In this document: one piece after another, positions 1-14,200 of the stretch
How positions within the stretch are numbered: the first letter of the stretch is position 1
Layout: the number at the start of each line of letters is the position of its first letter
NCBI RefSeq assembly: GCF_958295425.1
Contig: NC_081150.1
Location: forward strand, 323,501-387,500
DNA: 64,000 bases
Direction of reading: 5' to 3'
Source: Solea solea
Taxonomy: Eukaryota > Chordata > Actinopteri > Pleuronectiformes > Soleidae
Position numbers and translations under genes: made by a program
Notes under the pieces: generated by a model
The model's input: only the letters and a program-made list of their open reading frames with translations
What the model was told of the DNA's origin: nothing
Databases searched by the model: none

Positions 1-479
1 CAAACATGGCTGTGGATATAGAAAATGGACGACTTGGTATCAGCTGTTTTGAGACTTTTCCTGCAGTGTAAGTGTCGTTCACACAGAGAGCCCACGTGCA
101 CATGCCTCTGCCATTCCTTAATTAGTCTGCTTGATAATGACTTCAGAGGCAACAAGGGAGGGAGCCTGGCAGGCGTCAGGAGAGTCCAGCTGCAATTAAC
201 ACATTTCTCACTGCCTTCACGAGATTAAATAATGGATAGAAAGAGTGGGACGACAACACAGTCTCTGACTTACTGTAAGTACACAGGAACAACAAGTTAG
301 CATCTGAATGAATTATGTATATACCAACTATATAATATAATATAATATAATATAATACGTACTACAGTATACTAGCTTCACACACAGGGAGGGTCCAGAG
401 CTGTTCTCAACAGTAATATTATAATATAACATTATTGTTAGTGCAAGGAACCTTTTGTTAATCCTTCAGATTATTATTC

Positions 480-860
480 TATCCGTGGCTTTCCGGTCAT
501 TTTTGAGCGGGTTAATGTGCATAAAAACTCTTGAAACATGACATGGAGGTCAGGTCTGGCCAAAATGAGATATGGGCATAGTTCCCGGCACCGTGTGTTG
601 CTCAAGGGCTCTATAGCGCCCCCTAAGGTGAAAACAGGCTAAATTGAGTGCAACTGAATTTCCCCAAACTTGGTGGAAAGATGTTATCGACCAAGACCAA
701 CAAAAAAGTCGACCGTAACCGTGGCCTCAACTCAACAGGAAGTCGTCCATTTTGGCGATATGCGACCTACGTAAACGAGCAAACGCGTCCGAGCACGTTT
801 GTCGCAAAGACATAAAAAAAAACACGCCAGTTTGTACGAGACACATCAAAGGTGAAAAGT
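480..860. mobile_element. Dispersed repeat with TCTATAGCGCCCCCTA
   Basis: The blocks CTCTATAGCGCCCCCTAAGG, AACAGGAAGTCGTCCATTTT and CGCAAAGACATAAAAAA are typical of a repeat found across fish genomes. Borders are approximate and no ORF was seen. Confidence 0.4.
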
Positions 861-2015
861 TGTCGAAAAGGTTTATTATTAATATTAATCTTTGCACTAC
901 CTAAGGTTTTTTAATGAAATTGGAAATTTGAAATAGCTTAAATACCGTTAACAACATTAGCAACTCCAAAAGCACACAGCACACAGCACACGTAGCACAG
1001 ATGGAAAAATGCTGTATATCAACGTTAAAACAGGTGAGATTAACACAATCAAATAATGAACGCATTTAATGTAAGATGGTTTACTTGTGGTGTGCGCTGA
1101 CCTCTGACATGAAAGCCAGGAATTATCCACGCAAAACTGAGGATGGAGAGAAGTGAGGGATTGTTGGGACGGAACCATGAATAAAACAAACCTGGGTTTA
1201 TTAACAATGACTCTCTCTCTCTTTCTATCATGACAAATGTGAAGGTTCAGAGTTTCTAAGGACATTCTCAGGGGGATTTTGTGTTGTGATGTTGTTGCAT
1301 AAGGATGACAGTCGTCCATGTTGAGCCTTTATTTTAACACTTGAGAGGCCTGAGTCTCTTTGAAACCACAGTGTTCTCTGTGTTTTATCTAAATAAAAAG
1401 CAGCTCATTCATTCATTCTTTAATTATCAGCACAAAAGAAGGATCACGAGAAGGGATGGAATCAGCAGAGAGGTGCCAGTGTGTGTGTGTGTGTGTGTGA
1501 GTATTCAGTGTGATATCACAGTGGTGAATGGAAGCCATCTGGATCAGATGCAGACGCACGCACAGCTAACTGTGCTTTTATTTATAACAGGAAATAGCTG
1601 TGGTAGATGGAGGGAGGGCAGTGCACCCTCATCAACATCATTTCAGTCTCTGCTTCTCTGCTCCCACCCCCTCAGTACATCTGTTTTGACTTCACTTTCC
1701 CTTCCAGCCTTCCTGCCTCTGTTTTCATTCCCTCCCTCTCTGCCCTGTGAGGACGAGGGAGCCGGAACAAGGCGCTGACGCACAGGGAACCGAGGACATG
1801 CAGGGGCTTCATTATCGTCAGAAACAGAGAAACCTGAGATCGCTGTGGTTTCTGTCGATGGGAAAATTGTCTCATTATGTGACTGGAAGCGTTTGTGCTT
1901 ATTTTCATATGTTTCATGTTGCTCTCTGTGGTGAATTCTGACTTCTCTGAGACGTCTGATGATCAATCACAACAACAACAGAAAGGAGGCGGGACGAGAA
2001 CATGGAGAAACTTAC

Positions 2016-2100
2016 ACATCAAACTGGTTCTCCTTCAGGGTCTCCTTCAGTCTCTTCAAGAAGATCTTCTCGCTGTCTGTCGACGTGACAAAGCCGCGAT
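2016..2100 (-). CDS. rev3l: rev3l coding exon 8 (last one in the window)
   Basis: An 85-nt exon ending at a GTAAGT donor. It encodes DRGFVTSTDSEKIFLKRLKE and then TLKENQF, matching human DHRFVPATESEKKFQKRLQE. No later rev3l exon was recognised between here and the left edge. Confidence 0.9.
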
Positions 2101-5100
2101 CTGAAACACAACAACTACTTTACTATGACATACTTCACTATCAGAATGTGTGTTCACACTTCACTTGAATGAAAACATTGTCACCAGTAAAGTATGCTGG
2201 TTTGTAGGGTTAGGGTTACAATTTACCTATGTGTGTGTGCGCGTGTGCGCGTGTGCGTGTGTGCGTGTGTGTGTGCGCGTGCAGACAAATCTGACGAGTG
2301 TAGAGATAATGGAAGACGCTCGGAATCTACAAATAAACCTTCATCACGACTAAAGAAATGAATACAGCTGAAGATCATTCTAGAAGAGATCGAGCAAGAC
2401 AATCATTTCATCAGCAATAAAAACAGACATACTCTAACAGGACCAGGACCAGGACCAGGACCAGGACCAGGACCAGGACCAGGACCAGGACCAGGTGGCC
2501 CCCATGAAAAAGCCTCCCTGCTCCTTTATTTAATGAAACATTAAAGTTCAATGTAATTACCCAGAAACAGTCACAATGTGTTTGATTTCTGTCAAGAAAC
2601 TTCTGTGGCCCAAAAAACCACAGAAAAGTAAGTCTGTGATTAAGTGACGTAGGTCAGAGTTGAAATATAACTATATCATATTACTGCCTTCATTTCTTAA
2701 TGTCTAACGGTCTAGTGTCTGACTTTTAGAGATTTACTGTGAGTCACAAAACTTCTACACTAAGAATGAATTTTACTCTTAAATCCTCAGTAATAATCAA
2801 ATGTTCAGGTTGCTTTTAATAGTCACAGGAAAATAGTGATATTAGAGAAATGCATTGAGAGGATAACGCCTTATAATGTATCGTCTCGTTTTCCAGGAGG
2901 TTTCACAGATATTCATTTAAAAAAAACACATCAATAAATAGTAAATAAATACATGTAAACAGTTTTCCATCATAAAACACGTAGCACGTTCCAAATCGAT
3001 AATAAAATGTGACGCCAACAGACTTTCGGCCACCAATTGGTCAGAGTCGTAACTGGAAGAGTGACGAGCGCGACGTCGGACACAAGAATTAAAGCCAACG
3101 GCGCTGAACTGTAGTTCAGTTAAACATCAGACTTCAACATCCTGAAAACATGCGTTCATCTCCAACATTTAGAGAGGAAATGTCTCTAATCTCAATATTT
3201 AGTCTGCTGTGTTGTGTGACAGCGCTGCTGTAATTTCTGTCAAACTAATGTTTTTAATGAACTTAGAAGAGAACCATGACGCCCCGCCCACAGGGAACAG
3301 GTCCTAAAGTACTGCAAAAACACCGTGTCTGAATATGTACTGTATGTATGATGTAGAGTCGAGCAGTGACTCTGTCGTCATCAGTGCTCTATGTGATGGA
3401 CATTTGTGTTTTTTTACAGTACACATAAAGTACTGATCTATGCATTTAGTGCTGTCTAAAAGTACCTGGACATGGTTCCTCACCTTGTGACTCAGGAGTT
3501 TGTATCTGGGTGGCCTGGTTCTTCTCTCTCCTCCTCTGCTTCTCGTCCTCCCAGATGGCCTGCAGCCCGGGGTTCCTGCCGATCTGATCTGGACACAGAC
3601 AAATCAAAATCACGTTCTCATAATGTCCTTTTATGGTCATTATTAAACCTGCAACAGCACTTCTTTTGTGTAACATTAGACACAAACTCTCCAATAAGCT
3701 TGTTTACGCACACACATGCACAAACATACATGGATTAGGCTCAACAATGTTTCTGCAAACATATTTTAGATACAGCATGTATAATAAGAGTTGTTGAATC
3801 TGAAGTCAAAGATTCCTGCTGCTCTGTGTCCGGGTTGTCAGTTCAATTCAATACGACGCAAAGTCTGTCAACACAAACCTATGATCACTTTTTGAACATT
3901 TGCATCTATTTGTTTTTTTCCATCAGAAGCATCAGAAGCACCAGAAGCACCAGAAGCTTCCTGATTGGTTAGTCACACTCAAAGCAGGAAGGAAGGAGAA
4001 GAAGCTGGAGCGCAGAGAGCATTTGTTTGTACAATAGTCATAAATAAATGATGAGACACGTGGAACAGAGAGAGGGCGCTCTCCTTCTCTGCGTCTTATT
4101 CCTACAACAGAGTCAAAGTTGGCGGCAACTTACTTTCAATTTCCAGTCTGTTGAGGATGTCGACAGCAACGGCGTCGACCTCCAGCTCACACGTGCTCTG
4201 CTTCTCCACCTCGTCCAGCAGTAAAGAACTGTTCAGAGAAACATCCTTATGAAATGTGTTGATTTTACTTTTATTTATCAAAACAACACATATTTTATAT
4301 TTTAAAATAATTGAATCTTAACTAAATATTACAAAACCTTACTATTACGATAATACTACAATACAAAAAAGAATGTACCTTTTTTTGAAAGTGAACTGAA
4401 TACATTTTTAGTTTAAACGAGTTGTTGGCTCTGCACTGCATTTACAAACCACGACCATTAAAGAATAGAAATAAGCCTCATCTTTCCCCATCTGCCTGTG
4501 AACTACACACTGATAGTGAAGTCAAGGCAAAGAAATAAAGATATGACGAGTGACTGATTGACTTGATGTGCAGCTGGGTTCAGCCTGGACTGACTCACCA
4601 GGGTAAAGCGTTCTCCTCCCAGCGGACAAACGTGCCTCCCAGTGTGCTGTCATTGAGCTTTGAGGTGCAGGGACTCTTGCAGGGGCTGATGCTGGGACCA
4701 CTGCTGTGTGTTTGCCTGTCTGACTCTCCTGCACCACACACACACACACACACACACCTGCTTTTCAAATATTGGATGTAGTTGATATTTCTAAGTCACA
4801 AATGTCAGTTGACGGTGTGTGATCATCATGATCGACTATAACATCACAAGCTGAGGACACACATGTCAAGTTTCAGCTGGACATCCATATGTCTTCTGTT
4901 GCTTAGACTCCACCCACCGCAGCGCGAGTGTCTCAGTGACGACATGACTCCCGATCACAAGACAGCAGCGTGTAAAGAGTGACTGCACTGCTCTGAAAGT
5001 TACAGCTGAAACAGTTCATCCGTTATTGATCCATCACTAAATTAATCGACAACTATTTTAATCATGGATGAATCAGTTTGAAGCTTCTTTTCATGACAAG

Positions 5101-7492
5101 ACGTTTGAGAACATCATCATTTCCAGGTTTGACGAACACAGAAGCAACATTTTTTAACGTTTTCTGACATTTTATGGACCAAACGATGAATCGATGAATC
5201 GACAGTTGAGTCGATCATGAAAATAATCGTTTGTTGCAGCGCTAAGATGCGTCTTAAGTTGTTGTCATACACATTCACTCATGATGAACGCAGTGATCAG
5301 ACAGACACGGTTACAGCAGCACAACATGTGCAGTATGTGTGCATGTGCCGGCTTTAACCTGCACTTATTTAAACCTCTGGGTTCACACTTCCATCCCCAT
5401 GACAGCAGCTTTACATGTGTGATAATAACACTGAGTAGATCTGGGAACATCAGCACATTCAAATATGACAAATATGACAAATATGACAGGACGAGATACA
5501 CAACCGTGACGCATGCTCAGTGCGCTCCCATTTCAACTTTTAGATATATTTGATATACTTTTACATAGAAGATCTCTGATTTACTTGTTTCATGTATTTT
5601 ATTACTTATAAAATTGTATTACTATTGTTATAATTATTATTATTGTGTAGTTTCTGTACTTCCATTGTTATTTTTCTTTAGTGTTTCAAAAAGAAAAAAA
5701 AAAGGTAAAGAAGGTGAACACAACCTGAAAATATGGGTGAAGCAAAAGGAAAATAGGAAAAATGAAAGCAACAGCAAGAGAGGGCAAAGGAGAGAGAGAG
5801 AGAGAGAGGGAAACAGAGACAGAGAGAGAGAGAGAGAGAGAGAGGGAGGGGGAAACAGAAAGAAAGAGAGAGAGAGAGAGGGAAACAGAGACAGAGAGAG
5901 AGAGAGAGAGAGAGAGGGGGAAACAGAAAGAAAGAGAGAGAGACTTGAAAAGAACACAGAAGGGACCAGACACTGAGGATGAGACACGCCCCAACGTGAG
6001 ATTTGATTGAATAAGTTATTAATTAGATAGAAAAATGACCAAAAGACAATTGTGCCTTTTTGATTCATCATTTTTGATTAGATGATCACAATCTTCAGAT
6101 AATTATGGACAAACAGACAAAAGTGGAGAATCCACCAACAATCTCTGTCGTCATCAGTTACCTTTGCTCCTGCGGAACTTGACAGCTCCCAGGTTGACCA
6201 GGTTCATGCCATAGAGGTTATAGTCAATAAAGAACTGCAGGAGGAAGGGGATGTGGCCCTCGTGAGGCTGGTAACTCTTGCTCATCACTGCTCCACTCTG
6301 CAACAGTTCACACACTCTGCAACAGAGAGATGACAATGAGTCCAGCAGAACAGGAACTATGATTTTACAAACTGTATATTTGAGAACACATCACTGCAGA
6401 AAAGTCATCTCAGTCGTCTGATGCTGTGGATGCTGCGCTCTCAGTGTGAAACACACGTTAATGAGGGTATAGTTGAAATGTATGAATAATGATCTGTGGG
6501 GGTCTGCAGGTGTCACCGGAGGTGTCAGCGTCACTGCTTTGTTTGAAGAGGACGACATTAACTCCACTCGGGCCTGTTTCAGCTCATCATTGTGTCGCTC
6601 TCAATAGTTTTCCACTACTGAGCATAAAGCAGAGGTAAATAAATCAAACTCAGATGATTGACAGCACCACTCCTATCTGTTCTGTGGCTGAATATCACGT
6701 ATTCAGGGAGAAATGAACAAAGTTATCGAGTGTTTGTTTAGTTCATTACTGACAAACGTGCCAAAGTGAAATAGAACAAAAACATGTGGAAACAAATGTT
6801 ATTTCCAAAATATGTTTTGAAATGTGAATCCAGTTTGTTTTAAACCTAGGTTGGGAGATTCTTTTCTATGTCGCTTATTAATCCTCTTAATGAATGCTTT
6901 GTCATCCAAATAAAAGAAAATTCAATCACCCGTTTACCTCAGGACTGGCCAGAGGTAAATAATTGGATGGTGATCATCTGCCTCGAAACCAACGACTGAT
7001 GCAGAGCAGAGTGAACATCGCTCTGTTTCTAGTGACAGGGAGGTTCACTTTATGTCTTTGGGATCTTTTGAGAGGATTCCTTGTTTTTCAGCATCACGTT
7101 GTCATTGAACGAGTAACAGAAAAGTTAGCGCCAACAAAATGTACCCTGAGTTACTGATGCTGCGCAGTGCTCTGGAGGCGTGGCTTCACAGGGAAGTCTG
7201 AAGAAAGGGGCTTGGACTTTTGAATTGAAAATGTAAGCTTCAATTGTATAACTGTTTCTCCAGGATCTCCAATCCTACATTTAAGAGATGTTCTTTGTGC
7301 TCAATTAAAACATTTGATTACTCCATTAATCAATGGAATAATCACTAGAATACTCAATTAGTAAAATACTTGATAGTTGCAGCTGTCGTCTCATATATCT
7401 CAGCCAATCATTTAGTTGGTGTTTTTCATAGATACATGAAGCTCTTCAGTTACGTGTATCTCTGTCACAAGACTGAAGGAAGGGAATGAGTT

Positions 7493-7540
<48 letters not shown>

Positions 7541-10432
7541 TAACTACATTTCCAAGCAAAAAATAAGCCGTATATACAAACGTTGTTTTCCAATACTTCT
7601 GTACAACCCAAAACATAATGAACTATAACAAAGTCTATGTTCTGTATGAAGCACTGTTGTCCTGGGAAACATTTTAATGTTCCACATTAAAAAGTCATTG
7701 GAAGGAAATACATTTGATACAATAATGTTGTGGTCTGTTTATTTCTTCTTTATAGGAGAAGAATATTTGTTAGTGTGGGAAAAGCATGTCTTTATCGATG
7801 GATCACTGTAAAAGGCTAAAAAGACTGTGATATCGGTATCAGCAGGTACTGGAGTTTGTGACATCCATATGCAGAATATTAATGTTCTTACACAGTGTGA
7901 ATGTTTATGGTCTGTCCTGGAGTCCTGTCTACCCTTTAAAGGTCAGAACGCCATGCTGACTATTTAGAAACAACACCATGAATCTACTTATTTTATGCAC
8001 CTTGTCTTCATATTTTTTCTTTCACCTTCTCTTTTGTGTTGCTACCCTGATTGTCTTCCTGTCACTTTTTCCTGTGTGCTTCCAGGCAAACACACACACA
8101 AACACACACGCACACAATCAATTTGTGCAACTCATTATGCAGCGATGGATTTCAGTTTAGTGAGCTGGAGTCATGCACACGTTTCAGTGCTCAGTAACAT
8201 CGTGGGATGATCCGCAGGAGCCTCACCTTTTGACCATCTGAGGACTGAACAGGTAGATCTTCATAAAGTGCTTCTCTTTGGCGTGGTAGCCATAAAAAGG
8301 CCTGTAAGACAACAATCAGACGGGAGACATCAACCTGCATCAGTCTTCAGAAGGATTCATCATCATTGTTGTTATTTACTGTGATTCTCAGCAGTTTCTG
8401 AGCCATTTAAAGCAAATTCCTACTTTATCAGCTAAGTAACGACATGTCACTTACATGCCGGAGACCAGCACCACCTTGAAGACGTGCTGGGTGCTGGAGG
8501 CAGGGTTCCCCATGGCCACGTTGAGGGCCCTGTCAATGCTAAAGGCCACCTGCCGCAGGTAGCGCTCTGGCTGTTGCCCGTAGCCATCATATGGCACACA
8601 GACGTAAGGGAACACACCGTGGAGATGAAGACACGTCTTCTGACCTGCAACACAACAACAACAACAACAACAACAACATTATAAATACATACATACATAC
8701 GTCCTGCAGCACTGACACCAGGGAGATACTCAGTATCAGTATCGGTCCAAATCACTGAATCTGATAAATATTCTAAAACCCAATACAACCAAAAAGTCCT
8801 ATTTAAATAGGTAAATGAATATCAGCGACAGCATTTTAGCCGAGTTGTGGTTGTTTTGGGGTTTTTCTCTTTATAGCAACATAACAGCAACAACTGTTGC
8901 TAACACAGAGATAGAAAGCACCCAGGACAATATGAATCAACCCACTGGCTCAAACATTCATTTCCCAACATGTCCTGACGAGTCCTGAACAAACACCATG
9001 GGTTTGACTGCTTCTACAGACAGGTGTGACTGAGATGGATGGAGTGTTCGCTTTCTTCCAACACAGACGGATGAGAGAGACAAAAGCCTGTTACGCCGTG
9101 ATTCATGATGTACATGCACACAGTGTTAGAGCAGATCCATTAGCTAAATAACTACACAGAAACTAATGTGAAGTGAGGTCAGCCGGCACAGGAGAGAGGG
9201 AGTAACAGTACGAATAATGAGGGTGGTGTGACATCACGGCACAATAACGGCATAATAACGGCACAATAACTGCACAATAACGGCATATAACAGCATAATA
9301 ACAGCACAATAACGGCATAATAACCGCACAATAACCGCATAATAACAGCACAATAACAGCTGAACAATTTAGGAAAATTGTATTTAATTTTTAATCGTAA
9401 CGCTTCCTCAATCCCGTCAGAAAAGATTAAGCAACATACCATATACAGTAGATAGTTCAGCGCAACTCAAACAGAACGGAAATAAAGTTACACAACAACC
9501 GCGTGTTACCGCTTGAGTTGCGGTGTTTTTGTTCCGTGCGAGTTGCAGAATAGAGACGTTCCCAGTTGTTAAAGTACGGCAGAGGAAGAGTTATTCTCTC
9601 CGACAAAGCGAGATCACCACGGTGTCATCGTGGACGACGGCGCGCCAGCAGTGAAACACGAGTAACATGTTTGACCATGTGCACCAGAGTAAAGGTAAAC
9701 GCACAGTAACTGGGTTAAATTACGTTCATGTTCAACTCACTTAAATGAAATGACGTCATACGTAATGTGAAAATGTATTTGTGTCATTGTAATTTAAACA
9801 TGAAATAAACAAACCACAATAATAGTTACGTTTCACATCTGGCCACATACAAATAGATACATTATTAACACAATTAAAATAAAACTTAAAAATCTGGTAT
9901 AGATGACAATTGATGACTTCAATAATTTAAACAATCACAACAAGAATTGTTTCTATATAATAGTTTAGTGTATTTTCTACATTATTTTGTTATGTTGGCA
10001 TCAAAAGATGAATAAATGAAACTTTTAGTTAACTGATTTCACAGTTAAAACACTATGAATGTGTAAAATCACATAACAATCTTGATAATCCTAATATCGT
10101 AATTCATTCTCTGGCAATAATCGCACCAAGAAAATGTATAATTGTGACATCCCTGATTGTGACTATGATTTGATCATTATGATGAAGCATCACCAGTTCC
10201 ACATATATTCAAACGCAAAGATGAGAATTTAAAGGGACTAAATGTAAGAAATTCATGATAGTAAGTCACACAATGGTCATGCCATCACAGATTAAGGAAT
10301 ATGTTCAAATTAAACATTTGTGTTACTCATACTGCCACTGCAGGGCACACATTCTGCTGATGTTTTGGTTTGTAATACATTGGTTAATCTGTGGGTTATT
10401 GTTTATTTTTCATAATGTGAAAAAACTAGACC

Positions 10433-10463
<31 letters not shown>

Positions 10464-11063
10464 TCTGCAGTCAGACTGTCAGACTGACAGACCAGTGAAC
10501 AGGAGGAGGCAGTGTTGAGCAGGAGTTCCACTGTTGACCAGACTTGTCTGCACATGCCCAGAGACATGTCTGCACTCATAACTATCACTGTAGTGAAGGC
10601 TTCTGTAACTACCCCTCGACCATCAGATGCTGCTGTAAGAGGCCGAGCACTGACAGAGAGAGAACAATGCAGCCTTTTCTTCTCATGGTGGTCTCATTGT
10701 CGTTATCAATAAAAAGAACACACAGAATATTGATTATCAAACTAGCTGACAATTAGTTTAGAAATTAATTAATCAGTTTATAATTGCGTGTCTTTTGGGG
10801 ATTGAGTTTTCCGATAAAATAAATAAAATATAGGCCTGTGAGATCACCAGATTCTTACATCCAAGTCTGGTTAAGCTTGCTGTACTCTTTAAACCTTTGC
10901 TCTATGAAACCTCACACAATGCAAGTCCAGGACAAGCAGGACAGTTATTTTCACCTTTGAGTGAAAGTGGGAACAATCAACTGACGACGATGGCTTTCTA
11001 TCTATAATTATATGAAGGAATAAGAAACTGTCAATGGTACTGGAGTGACAAGGTTAATGACTG

Positions 11064-11150
<87 letters not shown>

Positions 11151-11267
11151 CTGGAAAGCCTCACAAAATCAGACAGCCACTCCACTGGTAAGGGAGCAGC
11201 GAGGAGGATGAGGAGGATGAGGAGGATGGCACATGTGTGTCTGTTCCCTCCTGTGTCAACATTCACA

Positions 11268-11298
<31 letters not shown>

Positions 11299-14200
11299 TG
11301 TAAGCACATCATGAGCAGCCTATGCTCGCTTCTGTTGCAGTTGCTAAGCAACGCAGTGCAGGCAAAGCAAAAAGCAAAAGCACCTGGGAGGAGGTGGTTT
11401 TAAGCCACTTCGTCGCGCCACAGAGAGACAGAGGGAGTGTGTGTGTGTGTGTGTTACAGTTTTGGGGTCTTATTTCCAGGGGGAGGAGCATTGAAGCCAT
11501 GTGCCTTCCACCCGTTTTCTGCTGACTGTAACCAGCATTGAGCTGTGGGCTCAATGACTCAGCAGCAAAGCCTCAGTACCACTGGGTCAGTAAGGCAGTT
11601 CAAACCTAACCAGTACAGTTGCAGTTCAGCTAGTTTGGAATGGTACAGTCCGATCTGACGTGTGTGGCTGGATATGTAAATCATAGCCACAAAGCTTCAT
11701 TGTGCTCTCCAGCCCTTCGGTGAATGAACTGCCTTCTGCTAAAGCTAAATATTTCATATTTCCTGAGCCCAGTTCTGTTCTTAATCATAGTTAATAGCAA
11801 GCATCGAGTCACTTGGCCTCACTTCCATGTGGTCAGACTTGGTTTTAGCCAGGTCAGAGCTGATGGCACTACTGGACATTTTCCACTTTGGAAAAGAATG
11901 ATCTGGGCATGATCAGTCTTTCATCTGACACACTAACACACGGCATCTGGTCCTCACCATCGCACGTTTCTTTGTGCTTCTTCCAACGAGCTTAAACAAC
12001 ACAGTCTGCTTTGAAATCTCTGCCTGAAATCTACTCTGCTGATGCATCAATGGCAACCGTTGAGTAGAACTGGTGAATCATACACCTTAGAAATCCGGAA
12101 AGCCTTTATTGCTTCACCCCACGGAGTGGGAGTCAAGTATTGGTCTGTCTGTCTGTCTGTCTGTCTGTCTGCACTAGCTTGCAGTATGAGCAACAGACGC
12201 CGACAGAGGCTTGTTAGAATTTGCGATGGGCACATGTTTATGTACGTCGCCCAAGAATTTTGACCCTGACGATTGGATTTGAACACACAACCTTCTGATC
12301 TGGAGTCAGAAGGTCTGTACACATATAGGCCGACAGACACTTGCTGCGTGACTGGGGTGAAGTCTGCCATCTCCGATTGCCTTGCTGTCATTGAAGTGAA
12401 ATCTCTGTTGTGGTTTTTTAAGGTCTCTGTGATGTTGTGGGACCAGGAGAGGTCCTCACAAACATGTTGACAGACAGGAACAATCCAATAAGTCACTTTC
12501 TTTTACTTGAAGCAAGGCAAAGTAGTTCTCAAACATCCAGGTCTTAGAAACATCCAAAAGTCAAACTAGAAGGTAAACAGAAATGAAAAAAGAATTTGGC
12601 TCAGTAGCCAGGTAACAAAAAAACAACACTCACGTACTGTCACGGCCTAGTGTCACATCAAGACTGAGCAAAAACACAAAGGATCAGGTGGTTTATAGAG
12701 GGTACGTTTAAACAAGGCTCAGGTGAACACAATGAATCAATCAATGGCGATTGTAAAGCAGACATGTGAGTGGCAAACATGCACATGGACAAAACTCTTC
12801 ACAGTCTCTGAACTTCGTCCCTGTAACCTCTGAAATAAGCCTGTCGATGGTAGTGCCGTCCACAACAAAAAAAGTGTACCTATAAAAAGTGTTGATGGTT
12901 TGAAGGCAAAGCATGGACACATCAAATATTTAATTAATTTAGATTCTCTTCTATTAGCTCACTTTGCATTTGTAAAATATTTGATAAAATGGCAGCTCTG
13001 GTGCATTTGAACGATCCAGGAGTGATTCATCTAAATCCTTACAACTTAAAAATGCACCTGCACGTCACAGGCTGTGTGCTCTCTGCTCGATGGGCCTTAC
13101 ATTTAATGAGCACCATGCATAGAAATGTGTTATTATTCAGTCAACACTTGGCCCTCAACAGGCTCACCCCAAGGTCCACTGAGTCAGGGTTTTGGAGCTA
13201 ATGTAACACAGCTGGTTTGGTTTGTCCATTTGTTTCTACCTTTTGTAAGCACTCTAAAGACTAAACCTTTTGGACTAACTGAGAAATATGATGAATTTAC
13301 TACCTTTGTCTTATTAGGTAACTTAACAGGGCTCCCACACTTTGGTTGACATTGAATTCAAGGACCTTCCTGGACCAATATCCTCAAATTCAACGACAGC
13401 TTAAGATGAGAGGGTAAGTTGTAGAAGCCACTTCGCCCACGGTGTCCGCTATTGATTTGCAGCATGTTGTGCATCTGGCCAAGTGATGCAGAGCCAGTCT
13501 TTGTCATCGTCTTTGGTGAGCCAGAGATCTTGTCTTGGAATATGTTTCCCAGGCATCATTTGCTCTCTCTTGCTTAACATCACTCACTTGTTCTGCATGG
13601 AATCTCATGTCAATGGCAGAGAGATAGTGGACAGTGGCCACAACACCTTTAGTTACCAATTACAACTCGGTGTTTGTTCTGTGTCGGCCTAGTTTACGTA
13701 CATCAAGCAATACAGGGCATGAGAGACAATTGTGTCATTGGCTGATGATAAATGGTTTATTATTGTCGCAGGTTGTTTTTTTGTTATCTTTTAAACTCCT
13801 CATCCACGTTTGCTAACAGGGACATTACTTACTGGGCAGATGAAATTGGATTTTTATGATTTTGTTTTAAATATTTAAAGTAAAGATAAAAGAGGGGGTC
13901 AGCGCTGTGGTCTCAGTAGAGCTCCAGGATTACAGCACTTTGGGGAAACTTCCAACACTGCTAATGGTTGCTTACCACCCTGACAGAAAGCATTACCAAC
14001 AACTTAACCCTGTTTCTTAACTATGTTTGGTAAAAACAAAGCAAGTGTTGTACAGCCAACGTACTGTAACATTACACCATCCAAAAACCTCCAGTGACCA
14101 CTGATCATTTCCTCATGTTCCTGAAGGTAAAGCTAAACTCATACATTCCCATAGAGCATAGAGCGTGTGTCAAGTCATTTTCCTCTTATGTCAGGTTGGT

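Noticed and set aside
5614..6071. Long Arg/Glu-rich or Ser/Leu-rich ORFs
   Set aside because: They are GA microsatellite translations with no splice or family support.
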